Assembly (NCBI GenBank): GCA_013398615.1
Contig: VZSR01000520.1
Location: 22,268,828-22,332,827 of the forward strand
Reading direction: 5' to 3'
From: Brachypodius melanocephalos
Lineage: Eukaryota > Chordata > Aves > Passeriformes > Pycnonotidae
Length of the DNA stretch: 64,000 nt
Under the pieces are notes generated by a model. That model did no database searches and was not told where the DNA came from. It saw only the letters and a list, made by a program, of their open reading frames with translations. The translations under genes were made by a program, and so were the position numbers. Shown one piece after another: positions 1 to 12,300 of the stretch (position 1 is its first letter; each line of letters opens with the position of its first letter).

Positions 1-3000
1 CTGTTTTATTTCCATTTCACTCTTAGAGAATATTCTTCTGGAGTATGTTTCCATTATGCTTCCCTCCACAAATTCCGAGCATAACAATTTTAACTACCTG
101 CCTTTATGTCAGATATGTGAGGTGCAGTTTCTACACAATAATGTGAGAATGACAGGAAGGGTTTCATTCTCAGTTCCAGACAGCAGTGAGACAGACTGTC
201 TAGGATGTGATGTCAGAAAGAGTGTTCACTTAGCTCCAAACAAGACAAGGGCTTCATATTGCTGCTTTTCAGGTTTTCCAAGCAGTATCAGTCCCAATCT
301 ATGTGGAGCTGACATTTATGAAGCAGCTTGAAAAGCTGAAAATATGTCCTGATTCAGAGCATGACCTTGGCTTATTTTTAAATTCAGAGCGAGCAATCTT
401 ATTAAAATCTGGACCCATGATTCAAAAAATCTCCTGCATGTTGCAGTTAGCCAAATCTAACAGAGCTTTGGATATTAAATGTGCAAGTAAAAGGAAAAAA
501 AATACAATTACATTATCACCATAACTGTGCGACAGATTCAATAATTTGAGATGCAAATTTCCAACTTCTGTGCTCTGGGAACGACTTGGACTCCATGAGG
601 AAATTCCGTCTCCTGTTCTAACCGAATGTATTTACCAGCTTATGGTTCAATTACAACCATCATCTTGAAAACTGAGTGATCCCTGAAGAGACTTAAAATG
701 ATAGATATTGGAGTACATTAGGTCATAAAGGGACTTTCTTGGTCGTGGAGATCATTCCCTGGCGAGTGCTAGAGAAGATAACCACATTACATAATCCATT
801 GATCAAATTCCATTTTGATTGAAGTTACTTTTATGGAGTTTGTTGTTCCCTCTTGCCTCTGTTCCCCCTGTTGTGAGTCATCTTTCTTCCCACAAAACCC
901 ACATTGTCCAAAAGGAAATCAGTTGTGTTCTCCTCTTGAAAATTTCAAACACAGAATTAATCAACACAGAATTCATACAACAGTTTATCACTTGTCATAA
1001 TCTTAGTTTCCCTAAGTAATTGTTTTAATTTAAAAAAAAATTAAAAAGAGAATGAAAATAAGGGGAATAAAATCAGCAAAAATATTTCTGTTTATTTCTG
1101 TTTTCCCTGTCCTAGTTTTCTAGCATGAATTTCATGTTGTTTCAGGTCTTTCTCAGAGCTCTTTTTCTTTACTTATTCCTGTTAAGACTATTTTTCAGAA
1201 GGTTTATCTTTCAACCATTACTAATTAGCACTATGAAGTACACTAAAATTGATTAAAATTAAAAATGAAAGATTAAAGTAATATTTTGTGGAGAGCATCA
1301 GATAACATCTGGTTGACCTCATCACATCCAACACAGAAGTGATGACTTCATCCACATTTTTGTTCACTGTGTATAATTATTGCTAAAATCTAGTTGGCTT
1401 GTATACCTAGGTTAGGTGCTGAAGCTCAAGTAAAAGTTTCTCAAACTTTTACCTGCATGTCCAACAGTCATTCCTATCGTGAGCATACCTTGTTGTCTCT
1501 CTTTTTCAGAGGGATATTTCCCATGCATAGAAAAATACTTTACTACAACAGGTTTCAAATGCAGATTTCCATTTTTGGGTGTTGAGATTTTAAAATTTCA
1601 TTTTAAAATGTCATTTTTTCTTACACTAAGACACAATGTTGAAATCCCCTTCAATCACCTCTATAGAGATCCCATTTTAAAGATACAAATACAAACTTAT
1701 ACATAATGATAAATGTATATAACAGATAGAACCAACATTTGACATTTTTAGCTTTTATATATTCTTTTAAATGCATCATAATTATGTAGTATAAAAGCAA
1801 GCCTCAGGTTTTAACTATCTGAAATAATAATTTCCTATGAAATTCTAGTTTCCCTACAATGTTATTTTTCACTGGAAACATTTTACTCAATTTTAAGATT
1901 GAATTTGGAAATTCTCAAGTGTCTGGTGGGAATTAAAATAATAATTTTTTTACACATGCTATGATACTACCACTGTAGTTGACAGATTCACATGTATTTA
2001 AATCTGCAATATCAAACATGCCTTTAGACGTCAATAGTTATACCTTCAATGCACATGTGTCATCAGTCTAACCAGTATATCATATGATGAAAACATTCAA
2101 ATTTCCTCAAGCAACTTATGTGAAAAATTTCAAAATACAGGCACAGTTGTATCACGTACAAGCTATTTTTGAAATTCATCCCAAGAATTTTTAATATGCA
2201 GGGCATATTGCAATAAAAGTGTGCAACTTTTTGGTAGGAATTTGAGAACCAAATTATTTGTATAATCTGACAAATGAACAGTCCATGGGCATCATTTTTT
2301 CAATAGTAAAGCGTAAAACCCTAAACAATTTTCATGCCTGGCTGAATTATATGTCCGTCTCAACATGAAACTAAATCTAGCAGAATAATCCACCAAAACT
2401 ATCAGCGATTTTCATGCATTAATTCAGGCAACTTTAGCAAGTTCATTCTGCTGTTTTTAGAGATGGTTAATTTCAAGTGTTCTTCAAGTTAAAATTTTGT
2501 GGCACATATGGAGAACCGCTGATTTTATGAACATTTGTTTTGCAAATGCCAGACTCATTATGTTTGCTTTTAAGGTTTTCTTCCTCTCATATTGTCTTCT
2601 AAATGTCTAAATATAGCATGCAGAAACAGGCTATATTATACCAGCCTTCTCAAAAGTTCTAACTGCAAAAAGAAAACCTTGTTTTATAGAATAACTTATT
2701 CTACTTCTAAAACATTTCTTTTCAGTCAGTATCTAGCTATAGCCCTCTTCATTACTTTTACATACATTTTATAGAATTCTAGCAAAAAAAAAAAAAAATG
2801 GAAGCAATTTCTTATCTATCTCAGTGGATGACAAATGGTACATATACATACATACCCAGACAAATAAGTTATTTTGAATCCTGCTACACACACATTTCTG
2901 TTGATGTTTCATGGATGGTCTATCTCTAGACCTAAGCACCTTTTCCACTGCTGTGGATATCACCTCTAAAAGAGAAAAAGGCAAATAGAATAGTCATGGA

Positions 3001-5549
3001 CCTCAATATCTTCTAATTATGCAAGACCTGTTGTCAGGAATTAGACTTTTTTCAAATAACCCATCAGTACTGCAAAACAAAAAATAAAAACATGTCTGTT
3101 TCAGCCATATGCTTTAGTGTAACAGTGTATGCAACAGTTCAAGAAATGGGGAGATATGGATGAAAAGGTAAATAAAATAATGTTACAAGTTACCACAGAA
3201 ATAGATTGTCAGAAAAGCAGAAGGATTCTCATTCTTTTGATGTCATAGTCTAGATATGAGGCCAAATGTAGGTTACTGAGTTCAGTACAGAGATTAATTT
3301 AATACAGCATAATGATGTGATCATGCTTGTTCTCAATATTAATGAATCTAAGTCACTCAGTTTATTTCCCTACTCAGATAACAAAGGAATCTGAGTGATT
3401 AAGCTGCCCTATGTCTTGATTTCGTTTTTCCAAGTATAGTAGGATAAAACACAGTAAGATTCTGAGTTATGTGCTACACCTTTTGCTCTGGGGGACTACG
3501 GCATGCTGTGAACTTCAAATTACTGAAGAAAAAACACAGATTAATGGTATTTGAAGGAAGAACCTGAGAGACACATTCCTTTTTGTGTGTACTTTAATAA
3601 GTCACTAAAGCAAGTTTTAAATGGATTGGACTGTCAAGAGTCAGGCTGAGCTCTGAGTGAGACCAAAAAATTACACAGAAGAAAAAATCCACTGCCTTTG
3701 CTTGGATGCCGTACAGATGAAAAATGTTAATCACCTTTGGCATTTTAACGTTTGGTTGAAAAGCTGAATGAAAATAATGAAGAATTTCAGTCTGTTTATA
3801 AATTGTGTGTAAATAAAGAAATCTCAGTGAAATCAAGTAAGCTGCCTAGTAAGAGTGGCACATTAAATTATAGACTCTAGAGGTTATTTTGTTTAAACAA
3901 TCTTTGTTAAATAAAGCCGCATCTTAGTAGTAAGAATGCAAAGGATGGATCAAGGGATCTCCTCTTTGATCACACTGAAGGCTGAGAGTAACTATGGGAG
4001 ATTCCACCGGTCCACAGGCCGCAGGGTGCCCAAAGGCTGATCTCCACATTGCCCAAGGCTGGATACCACCAGACTGAGAGGGATATCTCCATATTGTGTA
4101 GAACTGAGCCAAGGTCTCTTCCAAACTCCTTGGGATCTTCCTCTGAGTTTAAAACTTTCTTTTCACTCTGCATATGCTTCCTCTAATGTCATGAGTAATT
4201 AATAGAAAGTTATCACCTGAGGGAATGGAAGATATAACCAATTTGCAACAAGTGCAAGACCTCTATGGATGAGCAGGAGGAAATATGGGCAGTTAAATGA
4301 CCCAGATTGTTGCATATAGGTAGAAATCTTATAAAATAAAATCGTGGCTTAGGCCTGTTACTTTGGCTAAGTGCAGCTGAATTAACAGTTAGCCTGTTAA
4401 GTTTCCATGAGAAAGAATCAGACGAATGAGAATCCGTTTGCATAACAATCTCTTCCTGTAAAGAAAAAGAGGTTGCACCTGCAAAAACTACAATTCTACT
4501 ATGCCTTCTGATTCCATATTTTAATAAAGAACTGGCTTTTCTGCATGAAGAAACTGAGTCTCATTTGTTTATACTGTGACACCAGATGTTTGGGATTAAT
4601 CCACACAGCCTACCAAGAAGGATCCCTGGAGAGAACATCCACCTAAAGAAACACTTGTTTAAATGGGAGCTGGTTGATTTGCTCTGAGAGGAAACTTGGA
4701 ACTGATGTGATATACTTGTGTAAAGTAGGAGCAGGCAAGGAGCTGGATCAAGTCTGATGGCCAAATTACTTGATGATGAAGAAATAGCCAGAATCTCCCA
4801 CTCAGCTGAAAAGTAGAGTTCCATTATTTTACAATTGGAAGCGAATTATCTTGACATGCAACTCTGTGTGCATCTACACTGGTGATTTAATGCTTTGGAA
4901 TATCTCTTTTTAGCTGTGGATTTAGGTCGTATCTGTGTGTGGATTAACTGTTTGCTGGGCACTGTAGAATGTTGCGATGCACTTTTCAAGATTTCTCTGA
5001 TGGCTAGGACAAGAGTGATATTGTGCCCTACTACACCATCCAGAAACCACCACTTGCAATGAAGAAAAATTACCTTTCAATATTTTGCTCTCTACATGTG
5101 TGGAGGATTTTAGCATGGCAGCAAAATAACCTGGGATATCTGTACAGAAATCTAATTAGCATTGCTTATTAGGTACAGCTGGACAACATGACCCTATAAT
5201 CATAGAAAATCAAAACTTCCTACCTTCTTTGTATAGAAATATCCAGTAGTGTAGATGTACCCTGTGTGGGTACATGGTAAGTTTCAACAATGTTTTAAAG
5301 GACATCATAGCTTTTAGACTATAGTGAGGAACAACAGGGACATTTCTCTTTTACCACTAATCTACACAGGATCTAGGATCTATGATAGGACCACCAAAAC
5401 TTTCTTTCTTCTAGAAAACACCTGTATAAAAATATCAAACTGTGCATGACATAATTTGAAATTTCCTCACATTTAAGTAAATTTTTGACAAAATTTAAGT
5501 GTTTGGTGTAATTACTAACAAGCAAAAGTTTTAGCAAAATAGAGAACAA
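1..5549. other. Unique AT-rich sequence, no supported gene
   Basis: This stretch has no recognisable repeat family and no reading frame with family resemblance. The longest plus-strand frame near the left edge runs to a stop at 331 and lies behind a pyrimidine-rich acceptor-like sequence ending about base 26, but it matches nothing I know. Short A runs (for example about 2784-2797) are the only low-complexity sequence. It is probably intronic or intergenic. Confidence 0.6.
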
Positions 5550-5588
5550 AGGTATTCTTCACAGGTATTCTTCACAGGTATTCTTCAA
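5550..5588. repeat. 13-bp tandem repeat, three copies
   Basis: The unit aggtattcttcac is repeated head to tail three times, the last copy differing only at its final base. It is a small minisatellite seed with no coding meaning. A polymerase-slippage origin is the simplest explanation. Confidence 0.9.
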
Positions 5589-8574
5589 AGAATAAATATT
5601 TAATACAACCTATGTTTTCACATTCTGGCAGAAAATCTACTGGTTGCTGCACTAGTTTTCTCCATGTCCTGAATCTGAGACAGTACTGGGAAGACTAATT
5701 CTATCAAGAACTTGGCAAATTTAGTAATCTGGCTTTACAGAATACAGACTGGACAGCCTCAGTCTAGGGATGTCAGGGCTTCAAGCCATATTGCCGTACT
5801 CCTGCCTGACAAATAATCGTATCCTTTTTATTCTCTTTTTCTTTCTTTAGCAAACAGATGGTGTTGGTGCCTGACTGTGTTCTAAAATAGGTTTTAACTT
5901 TGAAACCAATTGTTGTTTCCTCATACTCAAATGCATTTCATCCTAGCTCTTTGCTCTCTATTTCAGCACTTATTCAATGTTCTTTATTCATTTCAATTTT
6001 TTTTTCCTTTTTTTTTTTTTTCCCCCTTCGGTACATATAGCCTAAAATAATTCTGAATGAGCACAGCCCTACAAATTGAGTGACAAAAAATGTCAGCTAG
6101 ATATTATATTCCTGTATGCAATAAAAAAGGAATCTTATAATAAACTTGCTATGGCAGCAGAGAGTCTGATCTTCGGTGATGAGCCCCTGCACAATATTGC
6201 CCCATATAAAGGCATGAGATAGCAACAAAAGAGAGGCACTTTAGCCATCTTGATATTCAATGAATGTGCTAACTGCTTTTGTGGAACTGCAGTGTTCTTC
6301 AGTGTGTTACCTTTATCAAACCAAGACCTGCATAAAAATGAAATGTCAGACTCCAATACAGTTCTAGTCAGTCATACAGTTTATCTTCTTGTCCCCTGAT
6401 AGAGTTCGCAAATTTAATAACTGTCTTTTATCCTTGTCTCAATTCTCTTTCAGCTTTCTATTTGACTTTCCTTCTGTCCTGGCTTGCAGGAAATGCTTCA
6501 TCCTCCTATAGTAATCAGAATAGAAAGAAGAGAAAAGCATGCTCATTACTATTCTACCACATACAGTTTAACATATTTAGGCATTAGTTGCCTAAAGTAA
6601 ATGAATAATTTAAACTGAAAAGTTTATTAAGAATCTTAGTCACTATGCTTCACATTCAGTATGGAAAAAATATAATTTATTCTTAATCAAAAATAATAGG
6701 ATTACTTGGAAGAAACTGCTGATAACATTATCAAAATTATTTTTCATCTGATTAAAAAGTGTAATGATGAATTTTTGCCCTTTTGTTTTGGTTTCTGTGA
6801 CTATAATTAAGAATGACTCTTCAGGTGTCTGTGTGGTCTGTAAGTGACAACTACATCCATTTCTACTTTTTCCAGGACATTCAGAAATGAGAATAAGCTG
6901 AACTTGCATTTTCTCTGAATTGAAAGTACTAAAACAAAAATTGCTAATCTGACCTGCTGCAATGTCAACTATGCTTCTGTGGAGACCCATGGAACCACTA
7001 AAGCCTTGACTCCTTAAAATGCTGAGCGAGGTTCATACATGAAACAATAGCCAGCTCCCTTACAGCTGTGAACTCTCAGCCTAATTTTCTTCCCCCTATC
7101 TGGTACAGCACAATATGTTGGAATTAGTATGAGAATATTGTTGATAACACAACACACTGACATTTTAGTTGTTGCCAAGTAGTGCTTACCCTGCCAAGGA
7201 CTTTTTGAGTTCCCGTGTTCTGCCAGTGAGTAGGTTCACAAGAAGCTGGAGCAGAGTATGGCAGAACAACTGACCCAAACTGACCAAAGGGATGTTCCAT
7301 ATCACAAAGCATTATATCCATTGAATCAGTTTAGGGAATTTGGCCAGGAGTCATCAATCACTCTCTGGGAACAAGTTGAGGATCATTCAGGGAATGGTGA
7401 GAAATTGTTTTGTGTATCACTGGTTTTCCGCCCTTAAATTTTATTTCTCCCTCTTTTTGTTATCTCCTTTTTCATTACTATTATTCTTATTATTTATAAT
7501 TATCAATTATTATAATAGTATTTTAATTCATTTCAGTTATAAAGCTGTTCTCATCTAAATCCATGGATTTTTCCAATTTTCTCCATTCCACCTGATGGAA
7601 GTTGGGAATGAGAAAGTGTCTGGATGGGGTTAAATCACCACACTACTCATTTTCACAGGTCCTGAAAATAGAGAAATCTTGTATCTCCATACATTTTAGA
7701 AGAAGAGCACTTGATAAAATAACAGAAGTAAAGGAGATGCTGAACTACTATCTGGCTAAATAAAAACTCCACAATGTAAAGAAAAAGAAAAAAAGTAGAT
7801 ATGGACAGGTTCAACTCTGATACAAGTAAAATTAATCAATGGACACAATACTGTCTTAAACTCAAGGAAAATTGTTGAAAATTGAACTATCAGCTAGTGT
7901 GGGTTAAGGGGTGCTGAGGCTGTTGGAAAAGGTTACCACCTTTTTATAGTTGAAGTGGAAAGCAACGTCTGATCATCCAAATAGCAGCTCCCTTTTCTGT
8001 CAAGTTAGTCACTGTTTTAAATTTCTGATCCAGAAAATGATGCTGTAGTGATTTGTCAGCTGTTACTGTGTTTTGAAATTCTGGGATTAAATTTTTTTGA
8101 CAGACACTTTTTTTTATTTTCAACTTTTCATAATTTTGATTGCTGTAAAGTATAATTAAATCAATCTTTGAGAAAGTTATTTGTGTTGTGGAACAGTCTA
8201 CTCAATATAGTACATTTTGTATATAAAAATTGACTAGAATTTCATAAGAATTTTTTTTCCAAAATCCAACTGATTTTTTTTGCCGTTCCTGGAGTTAACT
8301 TCCATCCAAGTAAACATCAGTTCATAATAGGCTGACTGTCATTAGGAATATATTTTTAATATTTCCTGTTCCTAGCATGAATTCAGAGAAAACAGGTTTA
8401 TGCTCTTATTTTAGGTAGCTATTGAAATACAAATACTGGATACATTTGGTGCAACATCACTGCTTAAACAAACTGGATTTTACATTTATTTTTGTAGTCA
8501 TTAGAGAGCTAACATAAAAAGAGGTTCATCACATTATTCTAGAATTAGTCATAATTAAACCATTTTCTTTGCAG
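5589..8574. other. Unique AT-rich sequence; possible upstream exon inside
   Basis: Mostly unique DNA with a T-rich tract at about 5997-6025. A strong pyrimidine-rich acceptor ends at 5850, but the frames behind it close within about 13 codons. A 69-base open segment at 7659-7727 has an acceptor ending tttcacag and a weaker donor (gaa|gtaaag). It would join in frame to the exon-like segment at 8575. It is treated as a finding rather than an annotated exon. Confidence 0.5.
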
Positions 8575-8635
8575 ATATCAGAAATTAAATGGAACAATTA
8601 TTTTGAAGAAAGAAAAAGCCTGCTGCAGGAAAAAG
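8575..8635 (+). CDS. Candidate internal coding exon of an unidentified gene (exon A of 3)
   Basis: A 61-base segment lies between a good acceptor (cattttctttgcag just upstream) and a donor reading aaaag|gtagtt. Read in frame from its first base it has 20 open codons, beginning ISEIKWNN, with an acidic/basic middle (FEERK) and ending LLQEK. One base is left over (phase 1). That base completes an aspartate codon with the first two bases of the next candidate exon at 9265, the only open frame there. The peptide is charged and hydrophilic, with no signal peptide, membrane segment or domain I recognise. One other frame of this exon is also open. I infer an exon from splice signals plus phase; a chance arrangement remains a serious alternative. 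Confidence 0.35.
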
Positions 8636-9264
8636 GTAGTTTTCTGGTTACGGTGTTCCATGTAATTTTCAGAAGATTTTTTTTTGAATCATGCTTCTCT
8701 TAGAAGTTTCCTGTGTGACCTTAGGGAAGTTGTTTAATTTCTCTGTGCTTCTTTTCTTGTGTAAAATGTTTTCTTTCTCACAGCATCCTTTTTCACCACC
8801 ATGGAAGTGATGGAAATCATCCTAACTGTGCAAACTCACAACAATGTGCCAACATGTCTGGCAAAAATAATAGCATTTAACTGAGGGGGGAAGCAGAAGG
8901 CACACTACTGGCATTTCCACTGCTAGCAAATATGCTATCACTTTCCCTAATAATTACTTCAAGTTGCACATTGCTGACATTTACAACAAGAAACAAAACA
9001 GCAATCAAAAGCAAATACCATGAAAGGTGCAAACCTAAAATAACAAGATAACTTGGATCACGGTATTTACTGAAAATATTGATTCATTTTTTGGAATATT
9101 CTTTGTGAAAAAGATATATTTAATTATTCCATTAGTGTAGCAATCTGGTTTTCTTACTAATAAAGGAAAAGTAACTTATGAAAATTACTAGATCAATTTA
9201 TTTTCTTCTAGTTTTCAATTTGTTGTAAAATCTGTGAAATATTAATGAAGCTTTTCTTTGGTAG

Positions 9265-9336
9265 ATCCTAATGCCATCTCAGCTGGGACTGTATGGCCCA
9301 GCAGTGAAAAGATAAATGTCCATACAACTGACATAG
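9265..9336 (+). CDS. Candidate internal coding exon of an unidentified gene (exon B of 3)
   Basis: A 72-base segment lies between a pyrimidine-rich acceptor (cttttctttggtag) and a near-consensus donor (catag|gtaagg). Its length is a multiple of three and both ends are phase 1, so it could be skipped without a frame change. Only one of its three frames is open. That frame is the one set by the segment at 8575-8635: it starts with the shared aspartate, reads DPNAISAGTVWPSSEK and ends HTTDI. The peptide is polar and rich in Ser, Thr and Asn, like a linker or tail, with no recognisable domain. The phase agreement and strong donor are the main evidence. No family assignment is offered. Confidence 0.38.
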
Positions 9337-12300
9337 GTAAGGCAGCTGTAGTCAATGTTGTAAATATGTTTTCCTACACAAGTAGAAATTTGTTAAGTTA
9401 GAAAAACGTTTACATCATAAAAGTTTGCAGCCAGGTTTGTACATACATTTGGGGTTTGCATGTGTTACATCTTCTTCTGCCACTGTCACTGAGAAACAGC
9501 AAGTGCATGGTCACATGCTCAGGAGGGAGCCTTCTTGCTTGTGATTTGTGTGCCCATAACCTCAGTGGACCCTGGAACCCACAAAGATTCTCCTTGTGCT
9601 GCCACATGCTCCATGCAGATGGCATCTTCCGAGAGCATGTTGGCAGACACACACACAAACACACATTTACCATGTGCAAACATTTTTTAGGCGTTTGTAA
9701 GTCAGCCAAAGGCAGGTGCCTTTCACACAGATAACAAAACAGTTCTCTGACCTCAGGTTGATACTCTCCATTTCTCCAGCTCCCCAACTGAAAGTCCTTG
9801 ATTAAAGTATGAAAAAGATTCTTATCTCAAATGATATTATTTGTTTCATAAAGATGATTTTTTTCTATTGCCAAAGAATAGCTGGTCTGTTTTAGCTGAA
9901 ATCTAAGTTATGTTCAATACTCAGCCAAAAACATAATGTTCAATTCAACAAACACCATAGGGAGAGCAAGCACACTGTAAATTTAACTTGCAAATGTAAA
10001 TTCAAATGTAAATTTTTGAGAAATTGCAAACAGCTTCAGTAGGGCTTGTCCCTAATACATTCTAGTTCTTCACAATAACTTTGCAAAAGCTTCAAAAGTG
10101 TCAAGGGAATGCTGTCCACAGCTTATGCAGATTGAGGATCTGGGTCAACACACTTAAAAGTGATGCATGATAAAATTTCAAACATGTAATGCCTCGATAA
10201 AACACATACCTGAAGTAACCTATTGATACTATATTGTTTTATGATCCTTCTTTTCAAAACCAACATATCTATATGTTGTTTATAACATATAATAAATAAA
10301 TATTTTATTCAAACAAACATTTTACATGCAAAAGAATAAGCTTACACTCATATATTTCAGTTATACCTGTGCCAGTAATTAAGAAACATCTTCATGAAGG
10401 CTTCCTATTTAGATAAGTCACAAGTGAAGAGTAAACAAATATTCTAACAAATATTAAACAGCATGATAACTCCAGATTGATTTTTCTGTTTCTCAGCTGT
10501 TGCATCCATGGATATTGATTATTTCAGTTTAGAAATACTTAATCTATAGTGAATACTTTTTCTCCCCCAAAAAATACGTTCAGTATGTTCTTCCATCCTT
10601 ACTAAAACTGGGAAAACATTGGCTAAGACAGGACCCAAATGCAATATTGTGATTAAATGCACTTTTCTTCCCTTATTCTCTACATCTCAAACTGTTTCAA
10701 TATTTGCTTGAGAAAAAAAGATATATTATTATGTTGTAGCATGTAGAAAAGTAGCATGTTGAAAAGTTGAGAATTTAATACTGTTGGTTCAACATATGAA
10801 TTTCTATGTTACTTTGAGCATATGCTCTATATTCTATTCACATCTTGTGATAACAGATTCTCATAATTTTTATGTTAAGCACACATGAATATTATTTTCA
10901 TGTATGAAAGTAAAAAGCTAAAATGTTCATATTTTAATCAGATAAAGTTAATCATGTTTATATACATATTTCATTGAAAACATGGGCCCAACAATGTTAA
11001 ATCGTAAAATTTCTACCAACATAGTCAGTGATTTCAAGTTTGCAGACAATAGGTATTAGGGAAAAAATCAATTGGAAAAAAAATGACAAAATAAATATGT
11101 CATCTTTCATCTACAGTACAGATAAAAAGATCTGTTTTCAAACATTTTTATTGATTTTTGAGGTCGGCTTGCACAAATCAGCTAATGGGATGTTTCCTTT
11201 CAGAGATACCAAAATGGGAAGTTGAAATGGAAAGCAAAATGTCTTTTTACTGGAACTAAATTGAAAATAGTCCTTATTTGGTAGACTTGGGTTTGAGTAA
11301 GCAACATTTATCAGTGGAATGATATTCAATCCAAACAACTCAAAAAACATATTACAATTTCAGTTAGGTTTCAAACATCTATACTCCGAGCTATTTGTCT
11401 ATGCAATTACATATATTTTACTGCTCTCAAGATATGTACACTGTAGAACTATACAGAGATGACATCCTAAAATCAACGATGGAGTAAACATAGGCATGGT
11501 TGTCCTACAGGATGAGCCACGTGATGTGATGCAGCATTGCAGCCTCCTCGGCTGGGCAGAGACATCAGTCCAACCAGGGGCAGCCGCCAACAATCCAGGA
11601 CCCCTTCCCGTCTTCCCTGCCTTTTTTTACGATCCAAGACATCTCTTGGGGCCCAAATCTAACAGCTAGTTTTCTGGTTTCTCTGGCTTCACTTCCTGGA
11701 TGGTTACAACATCCAAATAACTTATTTTTCATCTGAACTGAAGCACATTTCTGAACACATTAGTATTTTTACAGAGCTGAGAAAATCGTAAGGCACGGCT
11801 GAAACAGTCATTACTGTATCTCAGAGGGGTCACAGTAACTAAAGGTGGAAAACACTTATCACATCAGCTATTTCACTTTCCTGCATTATAGCAACTTCTT
11901 AGAGGAAACATGCCAGTCCCTACTCAAGCACAGATACTTTTCATTTCCTAGGTGTTATCTGACGACCTAAAAGAAATAAAGTGAAAAAAAAAAAACCTAC
12001 TGAAAGGGAAGCTTTTTAGTTCATGGTTCTGAGAGCAGTGAATGTCAGATGGGCAGTCTTGCTGCAGGTTAAAACTTGCAAAGCTTTCTCCTTAGTTAAA
12101 AGGCAAGAGCACTCTCTTTCAATGTAGTCAGCCTAACTCTAACATTTCCCTATAAATACATAATATATTTCTCTCAGCCGTGCAAGTCTTTTAGAAAAGT
12201 ACATGATGGTATCCAGTCACAAATTACTGGATAGTCTTTTTTAAATAATTACATTCCTGCAGGATAAAAGAAGCTTCACAATACAGTTCAAGGTAGATGA

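Noticed and set aside
27..331. About 101 open codons right after a strong acceptor at the left edge
   Set aside because: Tempting as a terminal exon, but frames of this length occur about ten times in the window by chance and the peptide resembles nothing known. The upstream context is outside the window.
5851..5890. Very strong acceptor ending at 5850
   Set aside because: All frames behind it close within about 13 codons and no donor follows. Probably a cryptic pyrimidine tract.
6643..6990. 115-codon minus-strand frame
   Set aside because: It has no recognisable domain and no convincing donor, and its length is within chance expectation for 64 kb.
9410..9787. 125-codon minus-strand frame with a 92-codon plus-strand frame over the same bases
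   Set aside because: Both strands being open in a GC-richer patch is typical of chance. There is no domain, promoter, splice context or family similarity.
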